The notes beneath the pieces are model-generated. The model was not told the DNA's origin and did no database searches. It saw nothing but the letters and a program-made list of their open reading frames with translations. Positions 27,116 to 36,750 of a DNA stretch of 64,000 nt are shown here, one piece after another. The DNA is taken from NCBI GenBank assembly GCA_003021785.1, contig PXQU01000010.1, positions 1-64,000 of the forward strand, read 5' to 3'. This DNA comes from Halobacteriales archaeon QH_7_65_31 (GTDB taxonomy: Archaea; Halobacteriota; Halobacteria; Halobacteriales; Haloarculaceae). The translations under genes were made by a program, and so were the position numbers. Each line of letters begins with the position of its first letter. The first letter of the stretch is position 1.

Positions 27116-27149
27116 TTTTTGCCGCGCGGCGAAGCCGCGCGTGCAAAAA
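27116..27149. terminator. bidirectional terminator-like stem-loop
   Basis: TTTTTGC (27116-27122) pairs with GCAAAAA (27143-27149), continuing into CGCGCGGC/GCCGCGCG around a GAA loop with one bulged T at 27142. The stem is flanked by T runs on both strands and lies between the convergent acetyltransferase and thermosome genes, 7 bases from the thermosome stop. Confidence 0.6.
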
Positions 27150-27155
27150 GTGGGT

Positions 27156-28755
<1,600 letters not shown>

Positions 28756-28780
28756 GTCATCAGTGAATTGCTCGCGGTTC

Positions 28781-28788
28781 TATATAAA
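28781..28788 (-). promoter_or_regulatory. TATA box of the thermosome gene
   Basis: TTTATATA on the minus strand, about 29 bases upstream of the ATG at 28755, predicts leaderless transcription. Confidence 0.65.
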
Positions 28789-28985
28789 TGTGGTGGATTG
28801 CGTCGTCTCGAATCTGAGCATCCACCGGGCCGAGAGCCGAGAGAATCAGCCGCATGCGTCCGGATCGGTCGCCATCTCTGTCTGTGGTATGGTGTCTCGT
28901 ACCTCGGCTGTCGTCGAACCGAGCAGGGCGTTTATACGTTTACTCAGTTGTGCCGCCGACATCGCCGGAGTCGAACTCCGTCGAG

Positions 28986-29275
28986 CGTTCTGCACACTCA
29001 CGGTCGTTCGTCGGCAGAAACGCCGGGACAGAGATTTGAACCACGGTCAGACGTGCTCACTGCGTTGCGCGCGACTTCCCTGATTCAAATCCCTGCGAAC
29101 GCTTCGCTACCAGCGTATCAGAAACGCCGGGACAGGGATTTGAACCGGACGCAGACGGTCCTGCTCGCTCACTCCGTTCGCTGTGCGGGCTGCGGCTGCG
29201 AGGGTTCAAATCTTCGAACGTTCTGCACGCTCACGGTCGTTCGTCGGCAGGAACGCCGGGACAGGGATTTGAACC
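28986..29275 (+). repeat. partial copies of the tRNA-Ser 3' end (att-like repeats)
   Basis: A 57-base block at 28986-29042 recurs at 29219-29275 with three substitutions; the second copy includes the 3' end of the tRNA-Ser gene. A shorter copy (CAGAAACGCCGGGACAGGG and on to GAACC) lies at 29119-29146. Each copy contains the T-arm/acceptor complement GCCGGGACAGRGATTTGAAC. Inverted traces of the same T-loop (TTCAAATC) occur near 29085 and 29205. The pattern fits successive integrations at the tRNA 3' end with loss of the elements. No other gene is seen in 28789-29253. Confidence 0.75.
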
Positions 29276-29334
29276 CTGGATCCACAATGGAACACGCTTT
29301 CCAGGCGTGCGCCTTACCACTCGGCCATCCCGGC
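29254..29334 (-). tRNA. tRNA-Ser(GGA)
   Basis: A class II tRNA is readable on the minus strand. Acceptor GCCGGGA pairs with TCCCGGC and is followed by discriminator G. The D-arm is GCCGAGTGGTAAGGC. The anticodon stem CACGC/GCGTG encloses loop CTGGAAA, giving anticodon GGA. A long variable arm (TCCA/TGGA) and the T-arm CAGGG-TTCAAAT-CCCTG follow. All support serine. No intron. CCA is not encoded. Confidence 0.95.
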
Positions 29335-29379
29335 TCGGTCGTTGCTACCCCGCTCGTCGTGTAAAGCGTTTCGAGACCG

Positions 29380-29568
29380 TCACGGAAGCCGCCGCCCGAC
29401 GAGATACGACAGACCGGTCGTGACGACCGCCACGAGGATCCCGACGAGCAGTACCAGCAGAACCGACAGATCGACGCCCACCGCCAGCCGATAGCCGAAC
29501 GCGAGCACGAGAAAGAGGAGTCCACCGATGACACCCCACAGCGCGCTCTCGCGAACGGCCGAGTCCAT
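29380..29568 (-). CDS. small two-helix membrane protein
   Basis: Protein of 62 residues with two hydrophobic helices (ALWGVIGGLLFLVLAFGY and LSVLLVLLVGILVAVVTTGL) and a basic end (GRRLP). The ATG at 29568 overlaps the ridA stop in TGATG, so it is translationally coupled to ridA; the codon just before it, GTG at 29571, is less likely. Similar small proteins occur in haloarchaea, without assigned function. Confidence 0.7.
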   Translation of the reverse strand: MDSAVRESALWGVIGGLLFLVLAFGYRLAVGVDLSVLLVLLVGILVAVVTTGLSYLVGRRLP

Positions 29569-29948
29569 CACCCGAGCGTCGCGACTGCTTCGATCTCGAC
29601 GGCGACTCCCTTCGGGAGCGCGCCGGCCTGCACGGCCGACCGCGCCGGCGGCTCCGTGTCGAAGAACGCCGCGTACGCCGCGTTCATCTCGTCGAAGTCG
29701 TCGATGTCGGCGAGAAACACCGTCGTCTTCAGCACGTCCGTCGGCTCCGCGCCCGCCTCCGCCAGCACGGACTCCAGATTCGACAGCGCGAGCTCCGTCT
29801 GCTCGGCCACCGGCGCGTCCGCGCGCAGTTCGTCGTCGGGGGTCAGCGGTATCTGTCCGGCGGTGAAGACCAGCTCACCGTTCGTCGTCGCCTGACTGTA
29901 CGCGCCGACGGCATCCGGAGCCGCGTCGGTGTGGACGATCTGTTTCAT
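29568..29948 (-). CDS. ridA: RidA family reactive intermediate deaminase
   Basis: Protein of 126 residues covering the full YjgF/YER057c/UK114 fold. It contains AVGAYSQATTNGELVFTAGQ, the strand FLADIDDFDEMNAAYAAFF, and PPARSAVQAGALPKGVAVEI near the C-terminus, which includes the arginine that binds the imine carboxylate. RidA hydrolyses reactive enamine/imine products of PLP enzymes and forms trimers. It is first in a two-gene unit with a small membrane protein. Confidence 0.93.
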   Translation of the reverse strand: MKQIVHTDAAPDAVGAYSQATTNGELVFTAGQIPLTPDDELRADAPVAEQTELALSNLESVLAEAGAEPTDVLKTTVFLADIDDFDEMNAAYAAFFDTEPPARSAVQAGALPKGVAVEIEAVATLG

Positions 29949-30078
29949 ACTCGTGGAACGCGTGGCCCGGTCTTAACTCCGATGAAGCTCCGCTCCCGTC
30001 GCGTCCCGGCTCCACCGCGCTGGTCCACTCACGCCAGATGGCGAGATGTTTTGCTCACCGAGGTCATGGCGTCTGCCA

Positions 30079-32049
30079 ATGGAGCTGGAATCGGTTCCCG
30101 GTGTCGGGGAGAAGACGGCCGCGCGGCTCCGCGATCTCGACGACCCCGAAGCCGCACTCGAACGGGGTGACGTCGCCGCTATCAGCCGCGCGCCGGAGAT
30201 CTCGGAGGGACAGGCCGCCCGGATCACGAGGGGAGCGATCCGCGCTCGCCACGCCGATACGACCGAGTTTCTCGCCACCGATCGTGCTCGCGAGCTCTAC
30301 GACGACGCGCTCCGTCTGCTCCGGGCCGAGACCGTCACCGACTACGCCGCGAAGCGGCTGGCGACCTTCTACCCGTCCGCCAGCGAGAGCCGGCTCGCCG
30401 AGAGTCGCGAATTCACCGAAGCCGCGCTCGACCGCGAGCCGACGCCCGAGATCGCCGACGCGCTGACCGAGGTGACGCCGCTCGACGAGCCGCGGGACGT
30501 GCGCGTACGCGATCGCTGTCTCGCCACGACCGACGCCGAGACCTACTCACGGGCAGTGGACGCCTTCCCCGAGCTCTCCGTCGAGCTCGTCGACGACGCC
30601 CGCGATCTCGCGGAGCTCGCCCGCGGCTACGCGACCGTCGTCGCGCTCGACGAGTCGTTCGCCGGGCTGGATATCGAGGGCGACGTGCGCGTCGAACCCG
30701 ACGCGTTCGACGATCCCGTCGCCGTCGTCCCCGAGCGCGCCCTCGCCTTTTTCGCTCGCAACCGCGAGTCGGTCCGTGCCGCCGCTCGCGTCCACGACGC
30801 CGCCGGGATGGACGCCCCGCTCGACACCGACACCATCGAGGCGACGCTCTCCCGGCTCACTGACGCGGGAACCGTGGCCGACGACGACGAACTCGATCGG
30901 CTCTCGGTCGCCGTCGACGATCTCGACGCCGCCGTCTCGATGGCCGAAAACGCCGCCAACGACCGCCTGCGCGAGGCCATCGAGGAGCGTGACGTGACCA
31001 TCGAGGGCGGCGACCTGCTCTCGCTCGTGGAGCGAGGTGCAGGCGTCGACTCCCTGCTCGATCGCGAACTCGCCGACGAGTACAGCGCCGCGATCGAGAC
31101 CGCCCGCGACCGGCTCGTCGAGACGCTCTCGCTCTCGGATCACGCCTCTCGCGCCCGGACAGCCTTCCCCGACGACCCCACATTTCCCGTCGAACACGAC
31201 GAGCGCGTCGTGAGCAAGCTCCGCGAGGAGCTGACTGCCGAGCGCGACCGCCGCGCCACCCGACTCAAACAGGAGCTTGCAGAGCAGTTGGCCGACCTGC
31301 GCGAGCCGGCCGCCGATCTCGTCCACGCCGCGCTCGAACTCGACGTGGAGCTCGCCGTCGCCAGATTCGCTGACCGCTACGACTGCACGATGCCCGAGGT
31401 CGGTGGCTCCGGCGTCGCTATCGAGGGGGGCCGCTCACCCCTGCTCGACGTGGCGTTCGCGGAGGTCGATCCGGTCGAGTACACCGCCTCTGGGGTCGCC
31501 CTGCTCTCGGGCGTCAACTCCGGCGGGAAGACCTCAACGCTCGATCTGGTCGGGCTGGTCGCCGTCCTCGCCCACATGGGGATGCCGGTTCCCGCCGACG
31601 AGGCACGGATCGAGCAGTTCGAATCGCTCCACTATCAGGCGAAATCACAGGGGACCCTCGACGCCGGGGCCTTCGAATCGACGCTCCGGGAGTTCGGCGA
31701 CCTCGCCACCGGATCGGCGACGCGGCTCGTCCTCGTGGACGAGCTCGAATCCATCACCGAGCCGGGTGCGAGCGCGCTCATCATCGCCGGCATTCTCGAA
31801 GCGCTCCACGAGTCGGACTCGACGGCCGTCTTCGTCTCCCATCTCGCCGGCGAGATCCGCGACGCCTGCGCGTTCGACGTACAGGTGGACGGGATCGAGG
31901 CCGTCGGTCTGGAAGACGGGGAGCTTCAGGTGAATCGCTCGCCGGTGAAGGACAAGCTCGCTCGCTCGACGCCGGAGCTGATCGTCGAGAAGCTAACGGA
32001 GGACTCGGACGGGCAGTTTTACGACGACCTGCTGGAGAAGTTCGAGTGA
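30079..32049 (+). CDS. MutS-related ATPase with N-terminal helix-hairpin-helix
   Basis: Protein of 656 residues. It starts MELESVPGVGEKTAARLRDL, a helix-hairpin-helix DNA-binding motif. The middle is a long helical lever/clamp region typical of MutS. The C-terminal ABC-type ATPase has Walker A SGVNSGGKTSTLDL (about 473-486), a signature-region helix (GTLDAGAFESTLREFG) and Walker B TRLVLVDELESI. There is no mismatch-recognition domain I (Phe-x-Glu) and no Smr nuclease domain. It matches the haloarchaeal MutS5-like group rather than canonical MutS1 or MutS2. A role in recombination or DNA structure handling is inferred. Confidence 0.85.
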   Translation: MELESVPGVGEKTAARLRDLDDPEAALERGDVAAISRAPEISEGQAARITRGAIRARHADTTEFLATDRARELYDDALRLLRAETVTDYAAKRLATFYPSASESRLAESREFTEAALDREPTPEIADALTEVTPLDEPRDVRVRDRCLATTDAETYSRAVDAFPELSVELVDDARDLAELARGYATVVALDESFAGLDIEGDVRVEPDAFDDPVAVVPERALAFFARNRESVRAAARVHDAAGMDAPLDTDTIEATLSRLTDAGTVADDDELDRLSVAVDDLDAAVSMAENAANDRLREAIEERDVTIEGGDLLSLVERGAGVDSLLDRELADEYSAAIETARDRLVETLSLSDHASRARTAFPDDPTFPVEHDERVVSKLREELTAERDRRATRLKQELAEQLADLREPAADLVHAALELDVELAVARFADRYDCTMPEVGGSGVAIEGGRSPLLDVAFAEVDPVEYTASGVALLSGVNSGGKTSTLDLVGLVAVLAHMGMPVPADEARIEQFESLHYQAKSQGTLDAGAFESTLREFGDLATGSATRLVLVDELESITEPGASALIIAGILEALHESDSTAVFVSHLAGEIRDACAFDVQVDGIEAVGLEDGELQVNRSPVKDKLARSTPELIVEKLTEDSDGQFYDDLLEKFE

Positions 32050-32067
32050 CTAACCGCGATAGCGCGA

Positions 32068-32463
32068 TCAGAGATTCCCGTACGCCTCATCGCCCTCTCG
32101 GTATGTCGTCTCGTAGAACTGCTTTCCCTTCTGCACGTACGGCCATAGCAGATACTCTGCCTCAGATTTCTCTGTCTGTTTACCGTACTTATTTAGAAGT
32201 GATTCGCTGAGCGACTCGAACGCTTCAGAGAACGGCTTGCAGGTCTCGTACTCTCCGTCCTCGATTGCCGTGTCGAGAACGTCCTGTTCTGCCGGCGTGC
32301 GCTCGCCGTAGACGACAGGGATAGTCTTCTCCTGCTGGTCGGCCGTAAGGTCGGCTCTCTCACATCGAATCGAGGCAGAGTTCTTCTGGGCACAGCCAGT
32401 GAGCTGCTGACAGCCGCCAAGCAACAGCAGTCCACCCGACGCGAGCACCTGTCTTCTGTCCAC
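32068..32463 (-). CDS. small haloarchaeal lipoprotein of unknown function
   Basis: Protein of 131 residues beginning (GTG start) MDRRQVLASGGLLLLGGC, a Tat-type signal with lipobox cysteine at residue 18, so it is exported and lipid-anchored. The mature part is polar, with two more cysteines (IRCERAD, YETCKPF) that could form a disulfide. I do not recognise the family. The start at GTG 32463 is set by the twin-arginine motif. It is divergent from the toxin-antitoxin operon at 32586. Confidence 0.7.
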   Translation of the reverse strand: MDRRQVLASGGLLLLGGCQQLTGCAQKNSASIRCERADLTADQQEKTIPVVYGERTPAEQDVLDTAIEDGEYETCKPFSEAFESLSESLLNKYGKQTEKSEAEYLLWPYVQKGKQFYETTYREGDEAYGNL

Positions 32464-32516
32464 ATTTAATATGATTGATAATTCATAATAGGCTTTGTGC
32501 CAACGCTGCTCAGCTG

Positions 32517-32556
32517 GTGTACTGGCGGACTACGACAGTGCAGTACGCCAGTACAC
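32517..32556 (+). promoter_or_regulatory. inverted-repeat operator upstream of a toxin-antitoxin operon
   Basis: GTGTACTGGCG (32517-32527) and CGCCAGTACAC (32546-32556) form a perfect 11-bp inverted repeat with an 18-base spacer. Immediately downstream is a TATA-like ATTACAAA (about 32558-32566), 20-28 bases before the antitoxin ATG. The position suits autorepression by the winged-helix antitoxin. Confidence 0.65.
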
Positions 32557-32585
32557 TCATTACAAACGCACACGAAGTACAGATA

Positions 32586-32948
32586 ATGCCCGTGAGTATC
32601 GACGAGTTCGAATCAGACGAACTGCCGAGCGAGCAGAGCGTGCCGTCACAGGTGGTGGCGTTTCTGCACAGCCACGCGAACAAGGCGTTCACGCGCGGCG
32701 AGATCGCCATGGAAGTTGACGCCAACCCTAATGCTGTCGGGACGGCACTTTCACGACTGAAAAATCGGAGCCTTGTCCGCCATCGCGGCAACTACTGGGC
32801 GATAACGGACGACGACGAACGTGTCCAGAGTGCGTATGACCTCGCAGCCGCCACCGCACGGCTGGAGGCTGAGGACGGCGGCATCGACCCCGGTGCGTGG
32901 GAAGAGGCTGCGCCGGATGAGCCACATCCGAGCGAGCGCGACGACTGA
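32586..32948 (+). CDS. winged-helix antitoxin/transcriptional regulator
   Basis: Protein of 120 residues with a central winged helix-turn-helix (VVAFLHSHANKAFTRGEIAM ... NAVGTALSRLKNRSLV ... GNYWAI) and an acidic C-terminal tail that probably neutralises the toxin. The gene overlaps the MazF/PemK-like toxin gene by one base (TGATG). A perfect inverted repeat lies just upstream. The ATG at 32586 is preferred because the frame upstream crosses the operator. Haloarchaeal MazF-like toxins commonly pair with such wHTH proteins. Confidence 0.8.
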   Translation: MPVSIDEFESDELPSEQSVPSQVVAFLHSHANKAFTRGEIAMEVDANPNAVGTALSRLKNRSLVRHRGNYWAITDDDERVQSAYDLAAATARLEAEDGGIDPGAWEEAAPDEPHPSERDD

Positions 32949-33274
32949 TGCGTCCAGAACGCGGCGATGTCGTCCGAAGCACGGACCCGTTCAAGCTCGG
33001 CACCGACCGACAGCGCCCGTGGCTCATCATCAACACCGACGCACATCCGTTCGACGACGAACAGTTCATCGCGCTCGCGGTCACGACCAAACAGTACGAC
33101 CCGTCCGTTCCACTCTCCGACGGCGTGTGGGAAGCCGGTGGTGTTCCACGGACTTCGTTCGTCTCACCGTGGGCGATTCACTCTCCGCGAGTCGAGGACT
33201 TCGACGGGTGGCAGGGCCGTGTCACCGACGACTACGTTGAGCGTGCTGTCGAGGCTCTCCGGATATATCTCTAG
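32948..33274 (+). CDS. MazF/PemK-like toxin (type II endoribonuclease)
   Basis: Protein of 108 residues with the PemK/MazF beta-barrel pattern: an N-terminal RGDVVRSTDPFKLGTDRQRP (GDVV...RPWLIIN), a central strand FIALAVTTK, and SFVSPWAIHSPRVEDF where MazF family members carry the catalytic Thr/Ser. Such toxins cleave mRNA. It is co-translated with the winged-helix protein upstream. A TATA box for the next gene (AGCTTTAT near 33293) lies just after it, so the orc-type gene is separately transcribed. Confidence 0.85.
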   Translation: MRPERGDVVRSTDPFKLGTDRQRPWLIINTDAHPFDDEQFIALAVTTKQYDPSVPLSDGVWEAGGVPRTSFVSPWAIHSPRVEDFDGWQGRVTDDYVERAVEALRIYL

Positions 33275-33328
33275 GCATTCCCCAACGCCCACAGCTTTAT
33301 CATCTCCGGGTAGCGAGGTGAAACTAGA

Positions 33329-34447
33329 ATGAGCGAAGATATGCTCGGGTGGGACGAGTCCGTGTTCCGCGACGAGACGGTCTTCGATTTCGAGTACGTC
33401 CCCGAGACGTTCCGTCACCGCGACGAGCAGATGGAGACGCTGAAGTACGCGCTCCGGCCCGCAGTCCGCGGTTCGCGCCCGCTGAACGTCCTCGCGCGTG
33501 GACCGCCCGGAACGGGGAAGACGACGGCCGTCCAGCAGCTGTTCGACGAACTCGCCGGCGTCTCGGATGTGCAGACGGTCCGCGTCAACTGTCAGGTCGA
33601 CGCGACCCGCTACTCCGTCTTCTCGCGCATCTTCGAGGGGCTGTTCGACTACGAGCCGCCGACCTCCGGCATCTCGTTCAAGAAGCTGTTCGGCCAGATC
33701 ACCGAGCGACTGGTCGAGGACGACGAGGTGCTCGTCGTCACGCTGGACGACGTGAACTACCTCTTCTACGAGAACGAGGCGTCGGAGACGCTTTACTCGC
33801 TGCTTCGCGCCCACGAGGCGCAGTCGGGCGCAAAGATCGGCGTCGTCGTCGTCTCCTCCGATCTCGATCTGGACGTGATCGCCGATCTGGACGGGCGGGT
33901 CCAGTCGGTGTTTCGCCCGGAGGACGTCTACTTCAACACCTACGGCGAGCGCGAGATCGTCGATATCCTTCGCGAGCGGGTCGAACGCGGCTTCGTCGAG
34001 GAGGCGGTCGGCCCGCAGATACTCGACGCCGTCGCCGAGCGAACCGCCGACTCCGGCGGCGACCTGCGAGTGGGTATCGATCTGCTCCGGCGCGCGGGTC
34101 TCAACGCCGAGATGCGCGGTGTGACCGAGATCGCCGTCGAGGACGTGGAGACGGCCTACGAGAAGGCGAAACACGTCCATCTGTCTCGGCATCTGCGCGG
34201 GCTCTCCGAGTCCGAGCAGGCGTTTCTCCGCACGCTCGCCGGACACGACGGCCAACGCGCCGGCGACGTGTACGACGCCTTCCACGACGCCACGGATCTC
34301 GGCTACACCCGCTACGCCGAGATCATCAACAAGCTCGACCAGCTGGGACTCATCGACGCCGAGTACGCCGAGGTCGAGGGGCGCGGTCGCTCTCGGGAGC
34401 TGTCGCTGTCGTACGACGCCGAGGCGGTGTTAGAGCGGCTGGAATGA
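33329..34447 (+). CDS. Orc1/Cdc6 family AAA+ protein (second copy)
   Basis: AAA+ initiator-type ATPase of 372 residues. Walker A is ARGPPGTGKTTAVQQL (about 56-71). Walker B is VVTLDDVNYL, with Asp-Asp instead of the usual Asp-Glu. A sensor 1 segment (VVVVSSDLDLDV) and a C-terminal winged helix (YDAFHDATDLGYTRYAEIIN ... LDQLGLIDAEY) follow. It lacks the acidic N-terminal tail of the main orc1. A TATA box 30 bases upstream predicts a leaderless message. No ORB boxes are seen nearby, so it may act in trans or as a regulator. It lies between two toxin-antitoxin modules. Confidence 0.92.
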   Translation: MSEDMLGWDESVFRDETVFDFEYVPETFRHRDEQMETLKYALRPAVRGSRPLNVLARGPPGTGKTTAVQQLFDELAGVSDVQTVRVNCQVDATRYSVFSRIFEGLFDYEPPTSGISFKKLFGQITERLVEDDEVLVVTLDDVNYLFYENEASETLYSLLRAHEAQSGAKIGVVVVSSDLDLDVIADLDGRVQSVFRPEDVYFNTYGEREIVDILRERVERGFVEEAVGPQILDAVAERTADSGGDLRVGIDLLRRAGLNAEMRGVTEIAVEDVETAYEKAKHVHLSRHLRGLSESEQAFLRTLAGHDGQRAGDVYDAFHDATDLGYTRYAEIINKLDQLGLIDAEYAEVEGRGRSRELSLSYDAEAVLERLE

Positions 34448-34478
34448 GTTTTATACCGTCTCGGGACCGAATGGAGCT

Positions 34479-34796
34479 ATGACGAACCGTGGTACGACCG
34501 AGCACCGTCGCGCCGCCGAGGCGTTCGCCGCCCGCGCCCGGACGGCGCTCGGTGACGGTATCGAGACGATACGACTGTTCGGGAGCGTGGCCCGTGGCGA
34601 GGCGACCGACGAGTCGGACGTGGATCTCTTCGTCGCGCCGTGTGACTCCGAGCGAGCGGCGCGACTCCGCGAGCTCGCGTACGAGGTAGAGCTTGCGTTC
34701 GCCGTCCCGATCTCGCTCACCATCGAACCGAATCTCGACGGTGATCATCCGTTCGTCGCCCACGTCCGGGAGACGGGAGTGCCGTTGGATGGATGA
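34479..34796 (+). CDS. minimal nucleotidyltransferase (MNT) antitoxin
   Basis: Protein of 105 residues with the Pol-beta-superfamily motif LFGSVARGEATDESDVDLFV (GS-x2-RG, D-x-D) and a downstream strand ISLTIEPN carrying little else, the minimal form of the fold. In MNT-HEPN modules the transferase neutralises the HEPN toxin, in studied cases by AMPylation. It overlaps the HEPN gene by 8 bases. TTTTATA at 34449-34455 gives a leaderless start. Confidence 0.88.
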   Translation: MTNRGTTEHRRAAEAFAARARTALGDGIETIRLFGSVARGEATDESDVDLFVAPCDSERAARLRELAYEVELAFAVPISLTIEPNLDGDHPFVAHVRETGVPLDG

Positions 34797-35160
34797 GGAA
34801 CCTGCGGCCGAGATCGAGACCGCACGGACGGCCCTCGCAGACGCGCGACTGCTGCTCGATCACGGCGGATCGACCGAGGGCGTCGTTAACCGCCTCTACT
34901 ACGCCTGCTTCCATGCCGCTCGCGCTGCTCTGTACAGCCGCGGCGAACAGCCGCGTTCACACGGCGGCGTCAGAACGCAGTTCGGACAGGTCGTCGTGCT
35001 CGCCGGTGACGCACCGCGCGAACACGGGAAGCTGCTTCGCGATCTCTCGGATTACCGCTCCGTCGCGGAGTACGCGAGCCGAACACCGGCGGTCGATACG
35101 CGGCCGCTACTCGCGGACGCCGAGCAGTTCGTCGATCACGCCGTCTCCCTCGTCGAGTAG
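34789..35160 (+). CDS. HEPN-domain toxin of an MNT-HEPN module
   Basis: All-helical protein of 123 residues matching HEPN proteins: IETARTALADARLLLDHGGS, then VVNRLYYACFHAARAALYSR, then HGGVRTQFGQVVV and a terminal helical bundle. The canonical R-x4-6-H motif is not unambiguous; the His in FHAARAAL and the R in HGGVRTQF are candidates. The start is within the end of the MNT gene, an 8-base overlap that couples the pair. Confidence 0.85.
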   Translation: MDEEPAAEIETARTALADARLLLDHGGSTEGVVNRLYYACFHAARAALYSRGEQPRSHGGVRTQFGQVVVLAGDAPREHGKLLRDLSDYRSVAEYASRTPAVDTRPLLADAEQFVDHAVSLVE

Positions 35161-35240
35161 CAGTCCGCCCCTGTCCACGCACTGCGTGGTACTGACTGAC
35201 ACAGTACCGTTATTATGAGCTGTGCCGTTCGTCTACATAC

Positions 35241-35399
35241 ATGCCGGAATGCCAGAACTGCAGCTCGTTCGTGACGGCAGCGTACGCTCGTGTGTTCACA
35301 CCGAACGGCGTCGACGCACCCCGCGTCTGTCCGCAGTGTGAGGACAAGATCCGCGACGGCGCAGACGTGCGGCAGGCCCGCTCGACCCGGCGAACCTAA
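35241..35399 (+). CDS. 52-residue zinc-ribbon micro-protein (DUF7563-like)
   Basis: MPECQNCSSFVTAAYARVFT... has two CxxC pairs (QNC with the preceding C, and CPQC), suitable for one zinc ion, and a basic tail (RQARSTRRT). A TATA-like TTATTATG lies about 28 bases upstream. Small zinc-finger proteins of this type are common in haloarchaea and often have regulatory phenotypes. Its stop overlaps the stop of glmM on the other strand. A paralogue lies at 39410. Confidence 0.8.
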   Translation: MPECQNCSSFVTAAYARVFTPNGVDAPRVCPQCEDKIRDGADVRQARSTRRT

Positions 35400-36727
35400 C
35401 CTTTGCTCGCGGCTTCGACGTACTCGCTCGCCATCTCGAACAGCGCCGTCGCCCGCTCCTGCTCGCGGGCTTCTGCCGTCACCCGAATCAGTGGCTGGGT
35501 CCCACTCGCCCGCAGGAGGAACCAGCCGTCGTCGGTCGTGACGCGTACCCCGTCCAGCGTCGAGACGCGCGCGTCGTCGTACGCCGCCAGCAGTCGCTCG
35601 CGCAGCCGCTCCATCGCCGCCGTCTTCGCTTCGACCGCCACGCTCCCGCGCTCGATGGGGTAGGTCGGTATCTCGCTCGCCCGCTCGGCGAGCGGTCGCG
35701 TCGCCGCCAGTTCGACCAGCTTGCAGGCGGCGTACGGGCCGTCCGGACACAGCGTCTCGGCCGGCCAAATCCACGCGCCAGACGGCTCGCCGCCGAAGGT
35801 CACCTCCGGGGCCGTCGCTGCTGCCGCGACGTGCGTATCACCGACGGGCGTGCGCTCCACGTCGATGTCGCGAGCGGCGAGATACTCCTCGACGGCGAGG
35901 CTCGTATCGACGGGAACGGCGACGCGCTCGCCGGCGCTCGCGGCGTCAGCGGCGAACAGCGCCAGCGTCACGTCTCCCGACAGATAGGTTCCGTCATCCG
36001 CCACGGCACGCAGACGGTCGGCGTCCCCGTCGTGAGCGAGTCCGAGCGTCGCGTCCGACTCCCGAACGAGCGCGGCGAGTGACCCGCAGTGTTCGGCCGT
36101 CGGTTCCGAGGGCCGCCCCGGGAACGAGCCGTCGGGTTGGGCGTTCAGCGTCTCGACCTCGCAGCCGAGCTCGGCGAGCACGTCGACGGTGACCTCACCC
36201 GCGCCGTTTCCGAGATCGACGACGACCTGCTCGGAGGCGGCGTCGGTCGCCGCGACCAGCCGCTCGCGGTGGCGTTCTGTCACGTCTACCTGCGTTCGCG
36301 ACCCCAGCCCGTCCCACGGTTCGAGCGTCCAGTCGTTCGCGGCGATCCGGCGCTCGATGTCGGCCCGCCGGTCACCGTCGAACGCCTGTCCCGACGGCTG
36401 CCACAGCTTGAGTCCGTTGTCGGGCGCGGGGTTGTGACTCGCCGTGACGACGACGCCCGCGCCCGCCTCCATCGGCCCGACCGCCCGCGCGATCGTCGGG
36501 GTCGCCGCGACGCCGGCATCGAGCACGTCCGTTCCCGTCTCGCGGAGCCCCGCGGCGAGCGCGTCGAGCAGCAGCCTCCCGGAGTCGCGGGGATCGCGCC
36601 CGACGACGACACGGCGTGACTCTCCGCGCGCCGTGAGCTGTGCTCCGAGCGCCCGCCCGACGTCGAGTGCGACGCCCGCCGTCACCGTCTCCCCGACCGG
36701 CCCGCGGATCCCGCTCGTTCCGAACAT
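35396..36727 (-). CDS. glmM: phosphohexomutase, probable phosphoglucosamine mutase
   Basis: Protein of 443 residues. It starts MFGTSGIRGPVGE, has the phosphoserine loop GVVVTASHNPAPDNGLKLW (about 93-111), the metal-binding LAHDGDADRLR (DxDxDR) and the sugar-specificity loop TFGGEPSGAWIW, and ends with the phosphate-binding RASGTQPLIRVTAEA. The GEPSG loop and SGIRG start fit phosphoglucosamine/phosphomannomutase-type enzymes that feed UDP-GlcNAc and glycan synthesis. It converges with the zinc micro-protein gene (4-base stop overlap). Confidence 0.9.
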   Translation of the reverse strand: MFGTSGIRGPVGETVTAGVALDVGRALGAQLTARGESRRVVVGRDPRDSGRLLLDALAAGLRETGTDVLDAGVAATPTIARAVGPMEAGAGVVVTASHNPAPDNGLKLWQPSGQAFDGDRRADIERRIAANDWTLEPWDGLGSRTQVDVTERHRERLVAATDAASEQVVVDLGNGAGEVTVDVLAELGCEVETLNAQPDGSFPGRPSEPTAEHCGSLAALVRESDATLGLAHDGDADRLRAVADDGTYLSGDVTLALFAADAASAGERVAVPVDTSLAVEEYLAARDIDVERTPVGDTHVAAAATAPEVTFGGEPSGAWIWPAETLCPDGPYAACKLVELAATRPLAERASEIPTYPIERGSVAVEAKTAAMERLRERLLAAYDDARVSTLDGVRVTTDDGWFLLRASGTQPLIRVTAEAREQERATALFEMASEYVEAASKG

Positions 36728-36750
36728 GGCCCCGATTCACCGTGAGAGAA

